Shown here one piece after another: positions 1 to 6,189 of a stretch of 6,189 nt of DNA. This stretch comes from Xanthobacteraceae bacterium (GTDB taxonomy: Bacteria; Pseudomonadota; Alphaproteobacteria; Rhizobiales; Xanthobacteraceae). The translations under genes were made by a program, and so were the position numbers. The notes under the pieces are model-generated. The model did not search any database. It was not told the origin of the DNA and saw only the letters and a list, made by a program, of their open reading frames with translations. Positions within the stretch are counted from its first letter, which is position 1; every line of letters starts with the position of its first letter. Location of the stretch: contig JAUSIF010000011.1 in NCBI GenBank assembly GCA_030648135.1, positions 1 to 6,189 of the forward strand, given 5' to 3'.

Positions 1-93
1 ATCCGCTACGCCAAGGACCGGGTCGAGGATGCGATCAAGGTGGTGGTGAAGGCGAAAGGCGTTTCGGCCACCCACAAGGTGGCGGCCGAATGA
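1..93 (+). CDS. C-terminal end of an unidentified protein (partial)
   Basis: The frame starting at the first base is open from the window edge to a TGA at 91-93 and gives the last 30 residues of a protein. The segment is lysine- and valine-rich (for example VEDAIKVVVKAKG) and looks like an amphipathic helix followed by a short polar tail ending KVAAE. I see no recognisable domain in so short a piece and assign no function. The stop codon overlaps the ATG of the next gene (shared ATGA), so the two are very probably cotranscribed and translationally coupled. By context it could be a partner of the sugar-acid dehydratase, such as a dehydrogenase, aldolase or transporter gene, but that is inference from position only. 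The real start lies outside the window. Confidence 0.7.
   Translation: MRYAKDRVEDAIKVVVKAKGVSATHKVAAE
76..82 (+). promoter_or_regulatory. Ribosome binding site of the dehydratase gene
   Basis: The stretch AAGGTGG lies seven bases before the ATG at 90 and differs from the consensus AGGAGG by one base within its core. It sits inside the coding sequence of the preceding gene, as expected for coupled genes, and supports the ATG at 90 as the start. Confidence 0.55.
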
Positions 94-1802
94 TTGATCA
101 CACCGTCGGCCTCGAGCACGGGCTCACCAACTACGGCGACCGGGATTTTTCCCTTTATCTGCGGCGCTCCTTCGCCCGCTCAATGGGCTATTCGGCCGAG
201 ATGCTGGCGAAGCCGGTCGTCGGCATCGCCTATACGCCGAGCGGCTTCAACAATTGCCATCGGCATTTCCCCGAACTGTTGGAGGCGGTGAAGCGCGGCG
301 TGTTTGCCGCGGGAGGATTGCCGCTCGAATTCCCGACCATCTCGCTCGGTGAAGTGTTTCTTTCCCCCACCAGCTTCAAGTTCCGGAATCTCATGTCGAT
401 GGACACCGAGGAGATGATCCGGGCGCAGCCGATGGACGCGGTCGTGCTCATGGGCGGCTGCGACAAGACCGTACCGGCCCAGCTTATGGGCGCCGTTTCC
501 GCCGGCAAGCCGGCGATCGGACTCGTCGCCGGCCCGATGATGACGGGGCGCCATCACGGCGAACGGATCGGCGCCTGCACCGACTGCCGCCGTTTCTGGG
601 CGCGTTATCGCGCCGGTGACATCGAAGCGGAGGAGATTTCGACCATCGAAGGACGGCTGGCAACGACAGCAGGCACGTGCGCGGTGATGGGGACCGCCTC
701 GACCATGTCCTGTCTCGCCGAGGCGCTCGGCATGATCCTGCCGGGCACCGCCGCGATCCCCGCCGTCCACGCCGATCGCTTGCGCGCGGCGGAAGCGACG
801 GGGGTGACCGCGGTACGGCTTATTGGCTCGAACCTCACACCGGGCCGCATCATCAATGAGAAGTCGATCGAGAACACTTTGCAGGTTTTGCTGGCGCTCG
901 GCGGCTCGACCAATGCGGTGATCCACATGACCGCGATCGCCGGCCGTGCCGGCGTTGAGGTGTCGCTCAAGCGTCTCAACGAGCTTTCCGACACGACGCC
1001 CGTACTGGTAAATCTAAAGCCGGTCGGTAATCATTACATGGAGGATTTCTTCGCCGCCGGCGGCATGGGCGCGGTGTTGCGGGAACTGAAGCCGTTGCTT
1101 CATCTCGACTGCCTCACCATCACCGGCGAGACGCTCGGCGAGCGGCTTGCCGCCGATCCCGATCCCTGGGTCGATCGTTCCGTTATTGCCGCGTTCAAGG
1201 AACCTCTCGAGCACGCAGGCGGGCTCGTGGCGCTGTTCGGCAATATCGCGCCAAAGGGTGCAATCCTGAAACGATCGGCGGCCGACACCAAGCTGTTCGA
1301 GCATGAAGGACGAGCGATCGTATTTGCTTCGCTCGCCGATCTCGCAAACCGCATCGATGATCCCGCCCTCGATGTCGATCCGGCCGATATTTTGGTTTTA
1401 CAGAACGCGGGGCCCCATTCCTTCGATGCCATGCCCGAGGCCGGCTATCTGCCGATTCCAAAGAAACTCGCGTCGAAGGGCATCAAGGACATGATCCGCG
1501 TCTCCGACGCCCGTATGAGCGGAACCGCCTTCGGAACCGTCGTCCTGCATGTGACCCCCGATGCGGCCTCGGGCGGTCCGCTCGGCCTCGTGCGCACCGG
1601 CGACCGCATCAAGCTGTCGGTCAAGGACCGGCGTATCGATCTCAAGGTAGAGGATGCTGAATTAAAACGCCGGGCCGCGGCGCGGAAAGCCCCTGCAGCG
1701 AAGCCTGATCGCGGCTATGGCAAACTTTATGCCGATGAGATTCTCGGCGCCGACGAAGGCTGCGATTTCGCATTTCTGAAACCCCGGATACGGGAGGCAT
1801 GA
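90..1802 (+). CDS. IlvD/Edd family dehydratase, probable sugar-acid (aldonate) dehydratase
   Basis: This 570-residue protein belongs to the IlvD/Edd family of iron-sulfur dehydratases, which remove water from 2,3-dihydroxy acids to give 2-keto acids. Three cysteines fit a [2Fe-2S] cluster: C56 (FNNCH), C124 (MGGCDKT) and C197 (GTCAVMGTAST). Their spacings of 68 and 73 match those I recall for Rhizobium L-arabinonate dehydratase (C59, C127, C200). The same offset of three holds for K126, the catalytic serine S477 (SDARMSGTA) and the likely Mg ligands E88, D125 and E450 (MPEAGY). Length and C-terminus are complete for the family. Two stretches differ from the arabinonate enzyme: a cysteine pair at 163-166 (GACTDC) and the loop HSFDA just before MPE. 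True dihydroxyacid dehydratase (IlvD of branched-chain amino acid synthesis) is less likely because the sequence follows the aldonate type throughout. Its start overlaps the previous gene's stop, and a good ribosome site precedes it. The substrate, perhaps a pentonate or hexonate, remains open; cytoplasmic. Confidence 0.9.
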   Translation: MIDHTVGLEHGLTNYGDRDFSLYLRRSFARSMGYSAEMLAKPVVGIAYTPSGFNNCHRHFPELLEAVKRGVFAAGGLPLEFPTISLGEVFLSPTSFKFRNLMSMDTEEMIRAQPMDAVVLMGGCDKTVPAQLMGAVSAGKPAIGLVAGPMMTGRHHGERIGACTDCRRFWARYRAGDIEAEEISTIEGRLATTAGTCAVMGTASTMSCLAEALGMILPGTAAIPAVHADRLRAAEATGVTAVRLIGSNLTPGRIINEKSIENTLQVLLALGGSTNAVIHMTAIAGRAGVEVSLKRLNELSDTTPVLVNLKPVGNHYMEDFFAAGGMGAVLRELKPLLHLDCLTITGETLGERLAADPDPWVDRSVIAAFKEPLEHAGGLVALFGNIAPKGAILKRSAADTKLFEHEGRAIVFASLADLANRIDDPALDVDPADILVLQNAGPHSFDAMPEAGYLPIPKKLASKGIKDMIRVSDARMSGTAFGTVVLHVTPDAASGGPLGLVRTGDRIKLSVKDRRIDLKVEDAELKRRAAARKAPAAKPDRGYGKLYADEILGADEGCDFAFLKPRIREA

Positions 1803-1807
1803 AATCG
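1803..1807. other. Convergent gene junction without visible terminator
   Basis: Only five bases separate the TGA of the + strand dehydratase gene from the TGA of the - strand cysG. I see no GC-rich hairpin with a T-run on either strand close to the junction. Termination must therefore be Rho-dependent or occur within the opposing coding sequence, or the two transcripts overlap. Confidence 0.6.
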
Positions 1808-3274
1808 TCACGCCGCGATCGGGGTGCGAGACACTGCCAGAGCAATGCGCTTTGCATCTGCCGTACCGATCGAATTGCCGATCAATGCGATGACCGGGCC
1901 GGTCATGGATAGAGCGGCCACTCCGCTCGCAAGCGCATCGAGCGTGGATCGTTCGACCCGTTCATCGGGTCGCGAAACGTTCGCAACCAAGGCGATCGGC
2001 GTCTCGCGCACAAGCCCGCGAGCGATCAGGTTATATGCAAGATCCGCGATTGTGCGTCCCGCCATATAGACACAGGTCGTCGCATTCGGATCGCTGAGCG
2101 CGTCGAGATCGAGCTCCGGCGGGAGTTGGCCGTCACGATCTTGGCCGGTGACGAATTGGACGCGCTGCGCGTGGTCGCGGTGGGTCAAGGAAATATTCAG
2201 GGCGGCGGCAGCCGCAAGCGCCGTGGTCACGCCCGGCACTACATGCACGGCGATGCCGGCTTCCTTGCAGGCCGCAATCTCCTCACCCGCCCGCCCGAAG
2301 ATCGAAGGATCGCCGCCCTTTAGGCGCACGACGCGTTGCCCCTCGCGCGCAAGGCCGATCACCAGATCATTGATCTCGTCCTGCCGGCATGCGGCTCCGT
2401 GGCCGCGTTTCCCGACTTCAATGCGGCGTGCTTCGCGGCGAGCAAGCTCAAGGACGCCCGGCGTCACCAACCGATCATGGACGATGACATCGGCGGACTG
2501 CAGCGCGCGCACCGCTTTCAAAGTCAGGAGCTCGGGATCGCCCGGCCCGGCGCCGACGAGAACGACTTCGCCGTTCTTATTCAATGGCTCTTGTCTTGCG
2601 ATCTCGGCGGCAAGGCGTTCGAGCTCCTGTTGCGGATCTCGCCGGTCAGATGAAAAGGCACGATCGACGAACGCCTCCCAAAAGCGACGGCGGTTCGCTT
2701 TCACAGGAATGATCTTGGCAAGGCGCGCGCGGAACGAGAGCGCGACATTCGCCCAGGCGCCCAAGCCTGTCGGAAGCGATGCTTCGATGCGGCGGCGAAT
2801 CGCCTGGCCTAGAACCGGCGCTGCTCCGTTCGTAGAAATCGCCACTAGGACCGGCGATCGATTGACGATGGCGCCAAACTGGAAGTCGCAATAGGCGGGG
2901 CGGTCGATCACATTGACAGGAATGTGGAACTCGCGCGCGGTTTTGGAAAACGCGCTCGCCTCCGCGTCATCGGAAAAATTGCCGACCGCGATGGCAGCGT
3001 TTTCCAAATCGGCTGCTACCCAAATCCGCCGCCAGAGCCGAACTGCGCTCTCTTCATAGGTCGCAATGAGCTTGATGAGCTCCGCGCACGGATCCTCGGC
3101 AAAGACCTCGACCGATGCGCCTGTTGCGGCCAGAAGCTCGATCTTCCATACCGACGCCTCCCCTCCTCCCGCGACGACCGTGCGTTTTCCTTCGAGCGCG
3201 AGAAAAATCGGCAGCTTGGCAAGGGGCTCGAGCCGCGCAGGGCGTTTTTCGCTTGGCTTTCGGTATCGGGTCAT
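1808..3274 (-). CDS. cysG: Siroheme synthase (uroporphyrinogen-III C-methyltransferase / precorrin-2 dehydrogenase / sirohydrochlorin ferrochelatase)
   Basis: This 488-residue cytoplasmic protein has the two-module CysG layout. Residues about 20-230 form the precorrin-2 dehydrogenase/ferrochelatase module: an NAD-binding VVAGGGEAS (33-41), the catalytic aspartate in NVID (D124), and NRSPVLVAIS (138-147) followed by TNGAAP. Residues about 236-475 form the S-adenosylmethionine-dependent methyltransferase: GAGPGDP (241-247), HDRLV with the catalytic-type aspartate D267, RLKGGDPSIFGRAGEE (317-332), THRDHA (364-369) and VYMAG with M404. It converts uroporphyrinogen III to siroheme by two methylations, an NAD-dependent oxidation and iron insertion. 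Two ATGs are adjacent (3277 and 3274); I chose 3274 because the upstream GGAAGA is better spaced from it. The frame stays open further upstream to 3583, but that would overlap cysI by almost 300 bases and shows no family similarity. It lies 17 bases after cysI, whose product needs siroheme, and ends five bases from the stop of the converging dehydratase gene. It is slightly longer than E. coli CysG (457), mainly through an N-terminal extension of about 18 residues. Confidence 0.95.
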   Translation of the reverse strand: MTRYRKPSEKRPARLEPLAKLPIFLALEGKRTVVAGGGEASVWKIELLAATGASVEVFAEDPCAELIKLIATYEESAVRLWRRIWVAADLENAAIAVGNFSDDAEASAFSKTAREFHIPVNVIDRPAYCDFQFGAIVNRSPVLVAISTNGAAPVLGQAIRRRIEASLPTGLGAWANVALSFRARLAKIIPVKANRRRFWEAFVDRAFSSDRRDPQQELERLAAEIARQEPLNKNGEVVLVGAGPGDPELLTLKAVRALQSADVIVHDRLVTPGVLELARREARRIEVGKRGHGAACRQDEINDLVIGLAREGQRVVRLKGGDPSIFGRAGEEIAACKEAGIAVHVVPGVTTALAAAAALNISLTHRDHAQRVQFVTGQDRDGQLPPELDLDALSDPNATTCVYMAGRTIADLAYNLIARGLVRETPIALVANVSRPDERVERSTLDALASGVAALSMTGPVIALIGNSIGTADAKRIALAVSRTPIAA

Positions 3275-3277
3275 CAT

Positions 3278-3283
3278 TCTTCC
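3278..3283 (-). promoter_or_regulatory. Ribosome binding site of cysG
   Basis: On the minus strand GGAAGA immediately precedes the tandem ATGATG. From the GGA core there are three bases to the first ATG (3277) and six to the second (3274), so the second fits normal spacing better. The first cannot be excluded and would add only one methionine. Confidence 0.5.
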
Positions 3284-3291
3284 GAAATGGA

Positions 3292-5010
3292 TCAGACGAT
3301 CGTGCGGCGCGGTCCGGTATTCAGATGGAAGTCGCGGCCGTTTCCAGTCGCAGCAACGAAGCCCGCGCGGATGACGAAGTCGCCGAAGCGCTCGCCGGGC
3401 TCGCGCTTGACGGCATAGGTCGCAAATACCGGGTCGAGCGTTTCGATGATCGCCGCGTGCTCGATGTCCTCGGCATAGAGCTTGGAGAGTCGCGAGCCAT
3501 CGAACGCCGCGCCGAGATAGAGATTGTAGCGGCCAGGCCCCTTTCCGACCAAGCCGATCTCGGCAAGGTAGGGCCGCGCGCAACCGTTGGGGCAGCCGGT
3601 CATGCGGATGACGATGTCGTCATGGGCCAAGCCGTGCACCGCGAGCCGCTCCTCGAGCGCAGTGACGAGGTCCGGCAGATAACGCTCGCTCTCGGCGAGC
3701 GCGAGCCCACAGGTGGGCAGCGCTACGCAGGCCATGGAATTGCGCCGCAGACCCGAGGCCGGCGCGAGCAGTCCATCCTCGGTCGCGAGTCGCTCGATCG
3801 TTTCGCGCTTTTTCTTCGCGACATTGGCGATGATCAGGTTCTGATTTGCGGTAAGGCGAAAATCGCCTTCATGGGTCTCGGCGATACTACGCAGGGTGGT
3901 GAGCATTTGCGCACCGCCGGGATGATCAGACACACGGCCGTTCTCGATAAACAACGTCAGGTGTTCGCTCCCGTTCTCGCCTACCGTCCAGCCATAGCGG
4001 TCGCCGGTCGAAGTGAAGGCGAAAGGCCGCGGCTCCCCAAGTTTGACGCCGGCACGGCGCTCAACTTCGGCGCGGAATGCAGCAAGGCCACGATCCTCGA
4101 TCGTGTATTTCAGCCGCGCGTGCTTGCGGTTGACGCGGTCACCCCAATCGCGCTGCACCATGACTACCGCCTCGGCTACGGCAAGCGCATCTTCCGGCTG
4201 GCAGAACCCAAGGACGTCGGCCGTACGCGGATAAGTGTCTGGCTCGCCGTGGGTCATGCCCATGCCGCCGCCGACGGTGACGTTCCAGCCGACGACCCAG
4301 CCCCATTGGTCGAGGATGGCGATGAAGCCGAGATCGTGCGCGAACACGTCGACATCGTTCGAGGGCGGCACCGCGACCACGGTCTTGAACTTCCGCGGCA
4401 AATAGGTCTTGCCGTAGATCGGCTCGACCACCTCTTCCTCGCCGCCGGCAATGCGCTCGCCGTCAAGCCAGATCTCGCGATAGGCCGGCGTGCGCGGCGA
4501 TAGATGCTCGGAGGTCGCCTTGGCCAGCGCGAGAGCTATAGCGTGCGCGCGCGAAGCGTGCGGATTCGGATTGCACATCACGTTGCGGTTGACGTCGCCA
4601 CAGGCGGCGATTGTATCGAGCAGCACACCATCTATCGCCTTCAAGGTCGCTTTCAGATTTGACTTGATGACACCGTGCAGCTGGAACGACTGGCGGGTGG
4701 TCAGGCGCAGCGTGCCGTTGCCGTAGGTGCAGGCGATGCGATCGAGCGCGAGCCATTGCGCGGTGGTGCACACGCCGCCCGGTATACGTACGCGAATCAT
4801 AAAGGCGAACGCCTTCTCCATCTTCTTGCGCGTACGCTCGGGGCGGAGATCCCGGTCGTCCTGCAGATACATGCCGTGGAATTTCACCAGCTGCGCATCG
4901 TCCTCAACGATCGAGCCGGTGATTTCATCGCGCAGGCCCTCGGCGAGCGTACCCCGCAGGTAATCGCTCGCCTCCTTGATGCGTTCGTTGCGCGATAGTT
5001 CGTCGGTCAT
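3292..5010 (-). CDS. cysI: Assimilatory sulfite reductase hemoprotein (beta) subunit
   Basis: This 572-residue protein aligns over its whole length with E. coli CysI (570 residues), the subunit that reduces sulfite to sulfide with six electrons at a siroheme coupled to a [4Fe-4S] cluster. The cluster ligands are C428 and C434 (ACVALPTC) and C473 and C477 (TGCPNGC). Anion and siroheme contacts are also kept: R73 (IRVRIPGG), R142 (NRNVMC), and K207 and K209 (LPRKFKT). Other family signatures are FHGMYLQDDRD (44-54), LTLFIENGR and FRLTANQNLI. The domain order is ferredoxin-like half, siroheme/Fe-S half, then a repeat of both, as in the family. The similarity is to the NADPH-type hemoprotein rather than the ferredoxin-type sulfite or nitrite reductases, and the CysJ-type gene just upstream agrees. 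The ATG at 5010 gives an N-terminus matching the family; an in-frame TTG at 5025 would add five residues. Neither has a strong ribosome site, so translation is probably coupled to the upstream cysJ, which stops 18 bases before the ATG. The same operon continues into cysG. Confidence 0.96.
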   Translation of the reverse strand: MTDELSRNERIKEASDYLRGTLAEGLRDEITGSIVEDDAQLVKFHGMYLQDDRDLRPERTRKKMEKAFAFMIRVRIPGGVCTTAQWLALDRIACTYGNGTLRLTTRQSFQLHGVIKSNLKATLKAIDGVLLDTIAACGDVNRNVMCNPNPHASRAHAIALALAKATSEHLSPRTPAYREIWLDGERIAGGEEEVVEPIYGKTYLPRKFKTVVAVPPSNDVDVFAHDLGFIAILDQWGWVVGWNVTVGGGMGMTHGEPDTYPRTADVLGFCQPEDALAVAEAVVMVQRDWGDRVNRKHARLKYTIEDRGLAAFRAEVERRAGVKLGEPRPFAFTSTGDRYGWTVGENGSEHLTLFIENGRVSDHPGGAQMLTTLRSIAETHEGDFRLTANQNLIIANVAKKKRETIERLATEDGLLAPASGLRRNSMACVALPTCGLALAESERYLPDLVTALEERLAVHGLAHDDIVIRMTGCPNGCARPYLAEIGLVGKGPGRYNLYLGAAFDGSRLSKLYAEDIEHAAIIETLDPVFATYAVKREPGERFGDFVIRAGFVAATGNGRDFHLNTGPRRTIV

Positions 5011-5028
5011 GGCACTGCTTGGCAATGC

Positions 5029-6189
5029 TCAATAGACGTCCTGAAGGTAGCGCCGGCCGCGTTCGAGTTCGCGCACCGACTGCTCGGCCGCCTCCGGCGC
5101 CAGCGCCTTCACATCGGCATAGGCGCGCACCAGTGTCGCGCGGACATCTTTCGCCATCGCCTTGACATCACCGCAGACGTAGAAATGCGCGCCTCCTTCG
5201 AGCCAATCGATCAGATCGCGGCGGTGCTCCCACATGCGATGCTGAACGTAGACTTTTTTCGGGCCGTCGCGCGAGAAGGCGACGCCCATGCGCGTCAAAG
5301 CGCCGTCCTTGAGCACGTCCTGCCATTCGAGCTGATAGAGAAAGTCATGGGTGAAGCGGCGGTCGCCGAAGAAGAGCCACGAGCGGCCGGTTGCCCCGGT
5401 GGCTCGGCGCTCCTGCACGAAAGCGCGGAAGGGTGCGATGCCGGTGCCCGGGCCGACCATGATGATGTCGCGGTCGGGCGCCGGCAGCATGAAGTGCTTG
5501 TTCGGGCGGAGCTTGACGCGGACGCGGTCACCCTTCTTCAGCCGCTCCGCGACGAAGCCCGAAGCGACGCCCTTGCGCGCGCGGCCATGGGTCTCGTAGC
5601 GGACTGTCGAAACCAGCAAATGGGCTTCTTCGCCGACATCGCGGCGCGAGGAGGCGATTGAATAGGCGCGTGAGCTGAGCGGCCGCGTCATCGCGCGAAG
5701 TTGATCAGCCGTGAGCGCGATGGGAAAGATTTCGAGGAGATCGATGAGCTGCCGCCCCGTGATCCAGCTGCGCCCTTCGCCTGATTCGAGCAGAGCCTTT
5801 ACATACTGATGGTCGGTGGCGGAGACATAGTTTTCCAGCGTCTTGAGCGAGAGCGTCGTGACATCCCGGTTCCGGGTGAGATCGATACGCAGCGTATCGT
5901 CTGACGCGAGCCCGGCCGCCTTCAGGACCACATCAACATAGGCCGGGTCGTTGTCTGCGTGGAGGTCGAGCGAGTCGCCGGGCTGGTAGGGCGGCGTCTT
6001 GCCGTCAAAGGCAAGCTCGAGATGGATCGTCTCCTTGTCCGAGCGCGAGGAGTTGAGGTCGATGTGCTCGATGATCTCGGCCTCGACTGGTTCGAGGCTC
6101 GGCGCGCTCGCGGCCTTGGCGCCGAAATCGACCGCGATGACCCGACCGCGTGCGTTGTCGACGGCAGGCGCCAGCGCCTTGAGCGCCAG
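5029..6189 (-). CDS. cysJ: Sulfite reductase [NADPH] flavoprotein (alpha) subunit, partial at N-terminus
   Basis: The frame is open from the right edge of the window to the TGA at 5029-5031 and gives the last 386 residues of a CysJ-type diflavin reductase, which carries electrons from NADPH to the CysI hemoprotein. Residues about 25-200 of the visible part form the FAD-binding module with its inserted connecting domain: YQPGDSL near 68, RAYSIASS (174-181) and GVASGF (207-212). The NADP-binding module follows, with GPGTGIAPFRAF (246-257), WLFFGD, SRDGPKKVYVQ and YVCGD (337-341). The final residues RRYLQDVY closely resemble the E. coli CysJ ending RRYQRDVY, so the C-terminus is complete. The FMN-binding flavodoxin domain expected before this would lie outside the window and cannot be confirmed. 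A GTG at 5931 is not a sensible start because conserved FAD-domain sequence continues upstream of it without a stop. cysI follows 18 bases downstream. Confidence 0.93.
   Translation of the reverse strand: MALKALAPAVDNARGRVIAVDFGAKAASAPSLEPVEAEIIEHIDLNSSRSDKETIHLELAFDGKTPPYQPGDSLDLHADNDPAYVDVVLKAAGLASDDTLRIDLTRNRDVTTLSLKTLENYVSATDHQYVKALLESGEGRSWITGRQLIDLLEIFPIALTADQLRAMTRPLSSRAYSIASSRRDVGEEAHLLVSTVRYETHGRARKGVASGFVAERLKKGDRVRVKLRPNKHFMLPAPDRDIIMVGPGTGIAPFRAFVQERRATGATGRSWLFFGDRRFTHDFLYQLEWQDVLKDGALTRMGVAFSRDGPKKVYVQHRMWEHRRDLIDWLEGGAHFYVCGDVKAMAKDVRATLVRAYADVKALAPEAAEQSVRELERGRRYLQDVY

Noticed and set aside
180..926. - strand open frame of 248 codons opposite the dehydratase gene
   Set aside because: It mirrors conserved iron-sulfur dehydratase codons, is rich in His/Arg/Gly, and has no family resemblance.
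90..1802. Dihydroxyacid dehydratase (ilvD) of branched-chain amino acid synthesis
   Set aside because: Cysteine spacing, catalytic-serine position and C-terminal motifs follow the aldonate dehydratase branch, so the symbol ilvD would mislead.
2148..2894. + strand open frame of 248 codons opposite cysG
   Set aside because: Low-complexity Ser/Arg/Ala composition and complete overlap with conserved CysG coding sequence mark it as a shadow frame.
3277..3583. N-terminal extension of cysG reaching back to 3583
   Set aside because: The added 102 residues overlap cysI out of frame and are arginine/cysteine-rich with no CysG homology; a ribosome site sits before the tandem ATG at 3277/3274.
3115..4503. 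Long + strand open frame (462 codons) opposite cysI and the start of cysG
   Set aside because: It is antisense to well-supported genes, straddles their boundary, has no recognisable domain, and is arginine/alanine-rich as expected of a shadow frame in GC-rich DNA.
3292..5010. Ferredoxin-dependent nitrite or sulfite reductase
   Set aside because: Full-length similarity is to NADPH-type CysI, and a CysJ-type flavoprotein gene lies immediately upstream.
5029..5931. Separate short reductase starting at the GTG at 5931
   Set aside because: The frame continues upstream without a stop to the window edge and encodes expected FAD-domain sequence (YQPGDSL, DNDPA), so the gene is truncated by the window rather than starting there.

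Overview
The window is GC-rich, densely coded DNA. The cysG and cysI protein sequences look alphaproteobacterial, most like soil Hyphomicrobiales (Bradyrhizobium/Xanthobacteraceae-type). That placement comes from recognising family features, not from a database search. I see no RNA gene, mobile element, repeat array, CRISPR array or phage gene. No gap without a gene exceeds about 20 bases, so the window is essentially all coding sequence.

Layout: two transcription units converge near position 1805. On the + strand, the last 30 codons of an unidentified gene (1-93) overlap by an ATGA junction the start of a complete 570-residue IlvD/Edd-family dehydratase (90-1802). Its [2Fe-2S] cysteines, predicted metal ligands and catalytic serine match the sugar-acid (aldonate) dehydratase branch, but its substrate cannot be fixed. 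On the - strand, reading right to left, lie the C-terminal two thirds of a CysJ-type sulfite reductase flavoprotein (5029-6189, cut by the window edge), a complete CysI sulfite reductase hemoprotein (3292-5010) and a complete CysG siroheme synthase (1808-3274). The gaps between them are 18 and 17 bases, which is typical of one operon.

The - strand genes make a self-contained assimilatory sulfite-reduction module. CysJ takes electrons from NADPH through FAD (and presumably FMN in the part not seen) and passes them to CysI. CysI reduces sulfite to sulfide at a siroheme-[4Fe-4S] centre. CysG makes that siroheme from uroporphyrinogen III. The + strand dehydratase belongs to a separate, probably catabolic, unit that continues to the left of the window.

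I found no convincing evidence of a previously undescribed system. The points most worth a second look are the atypical CxxC-containing segment and metal-loop sequence of the dehydratase, the co-location of siroheme synthesis with a CysJI-type reductase, and the five-base convergent junction with no visible terminator.
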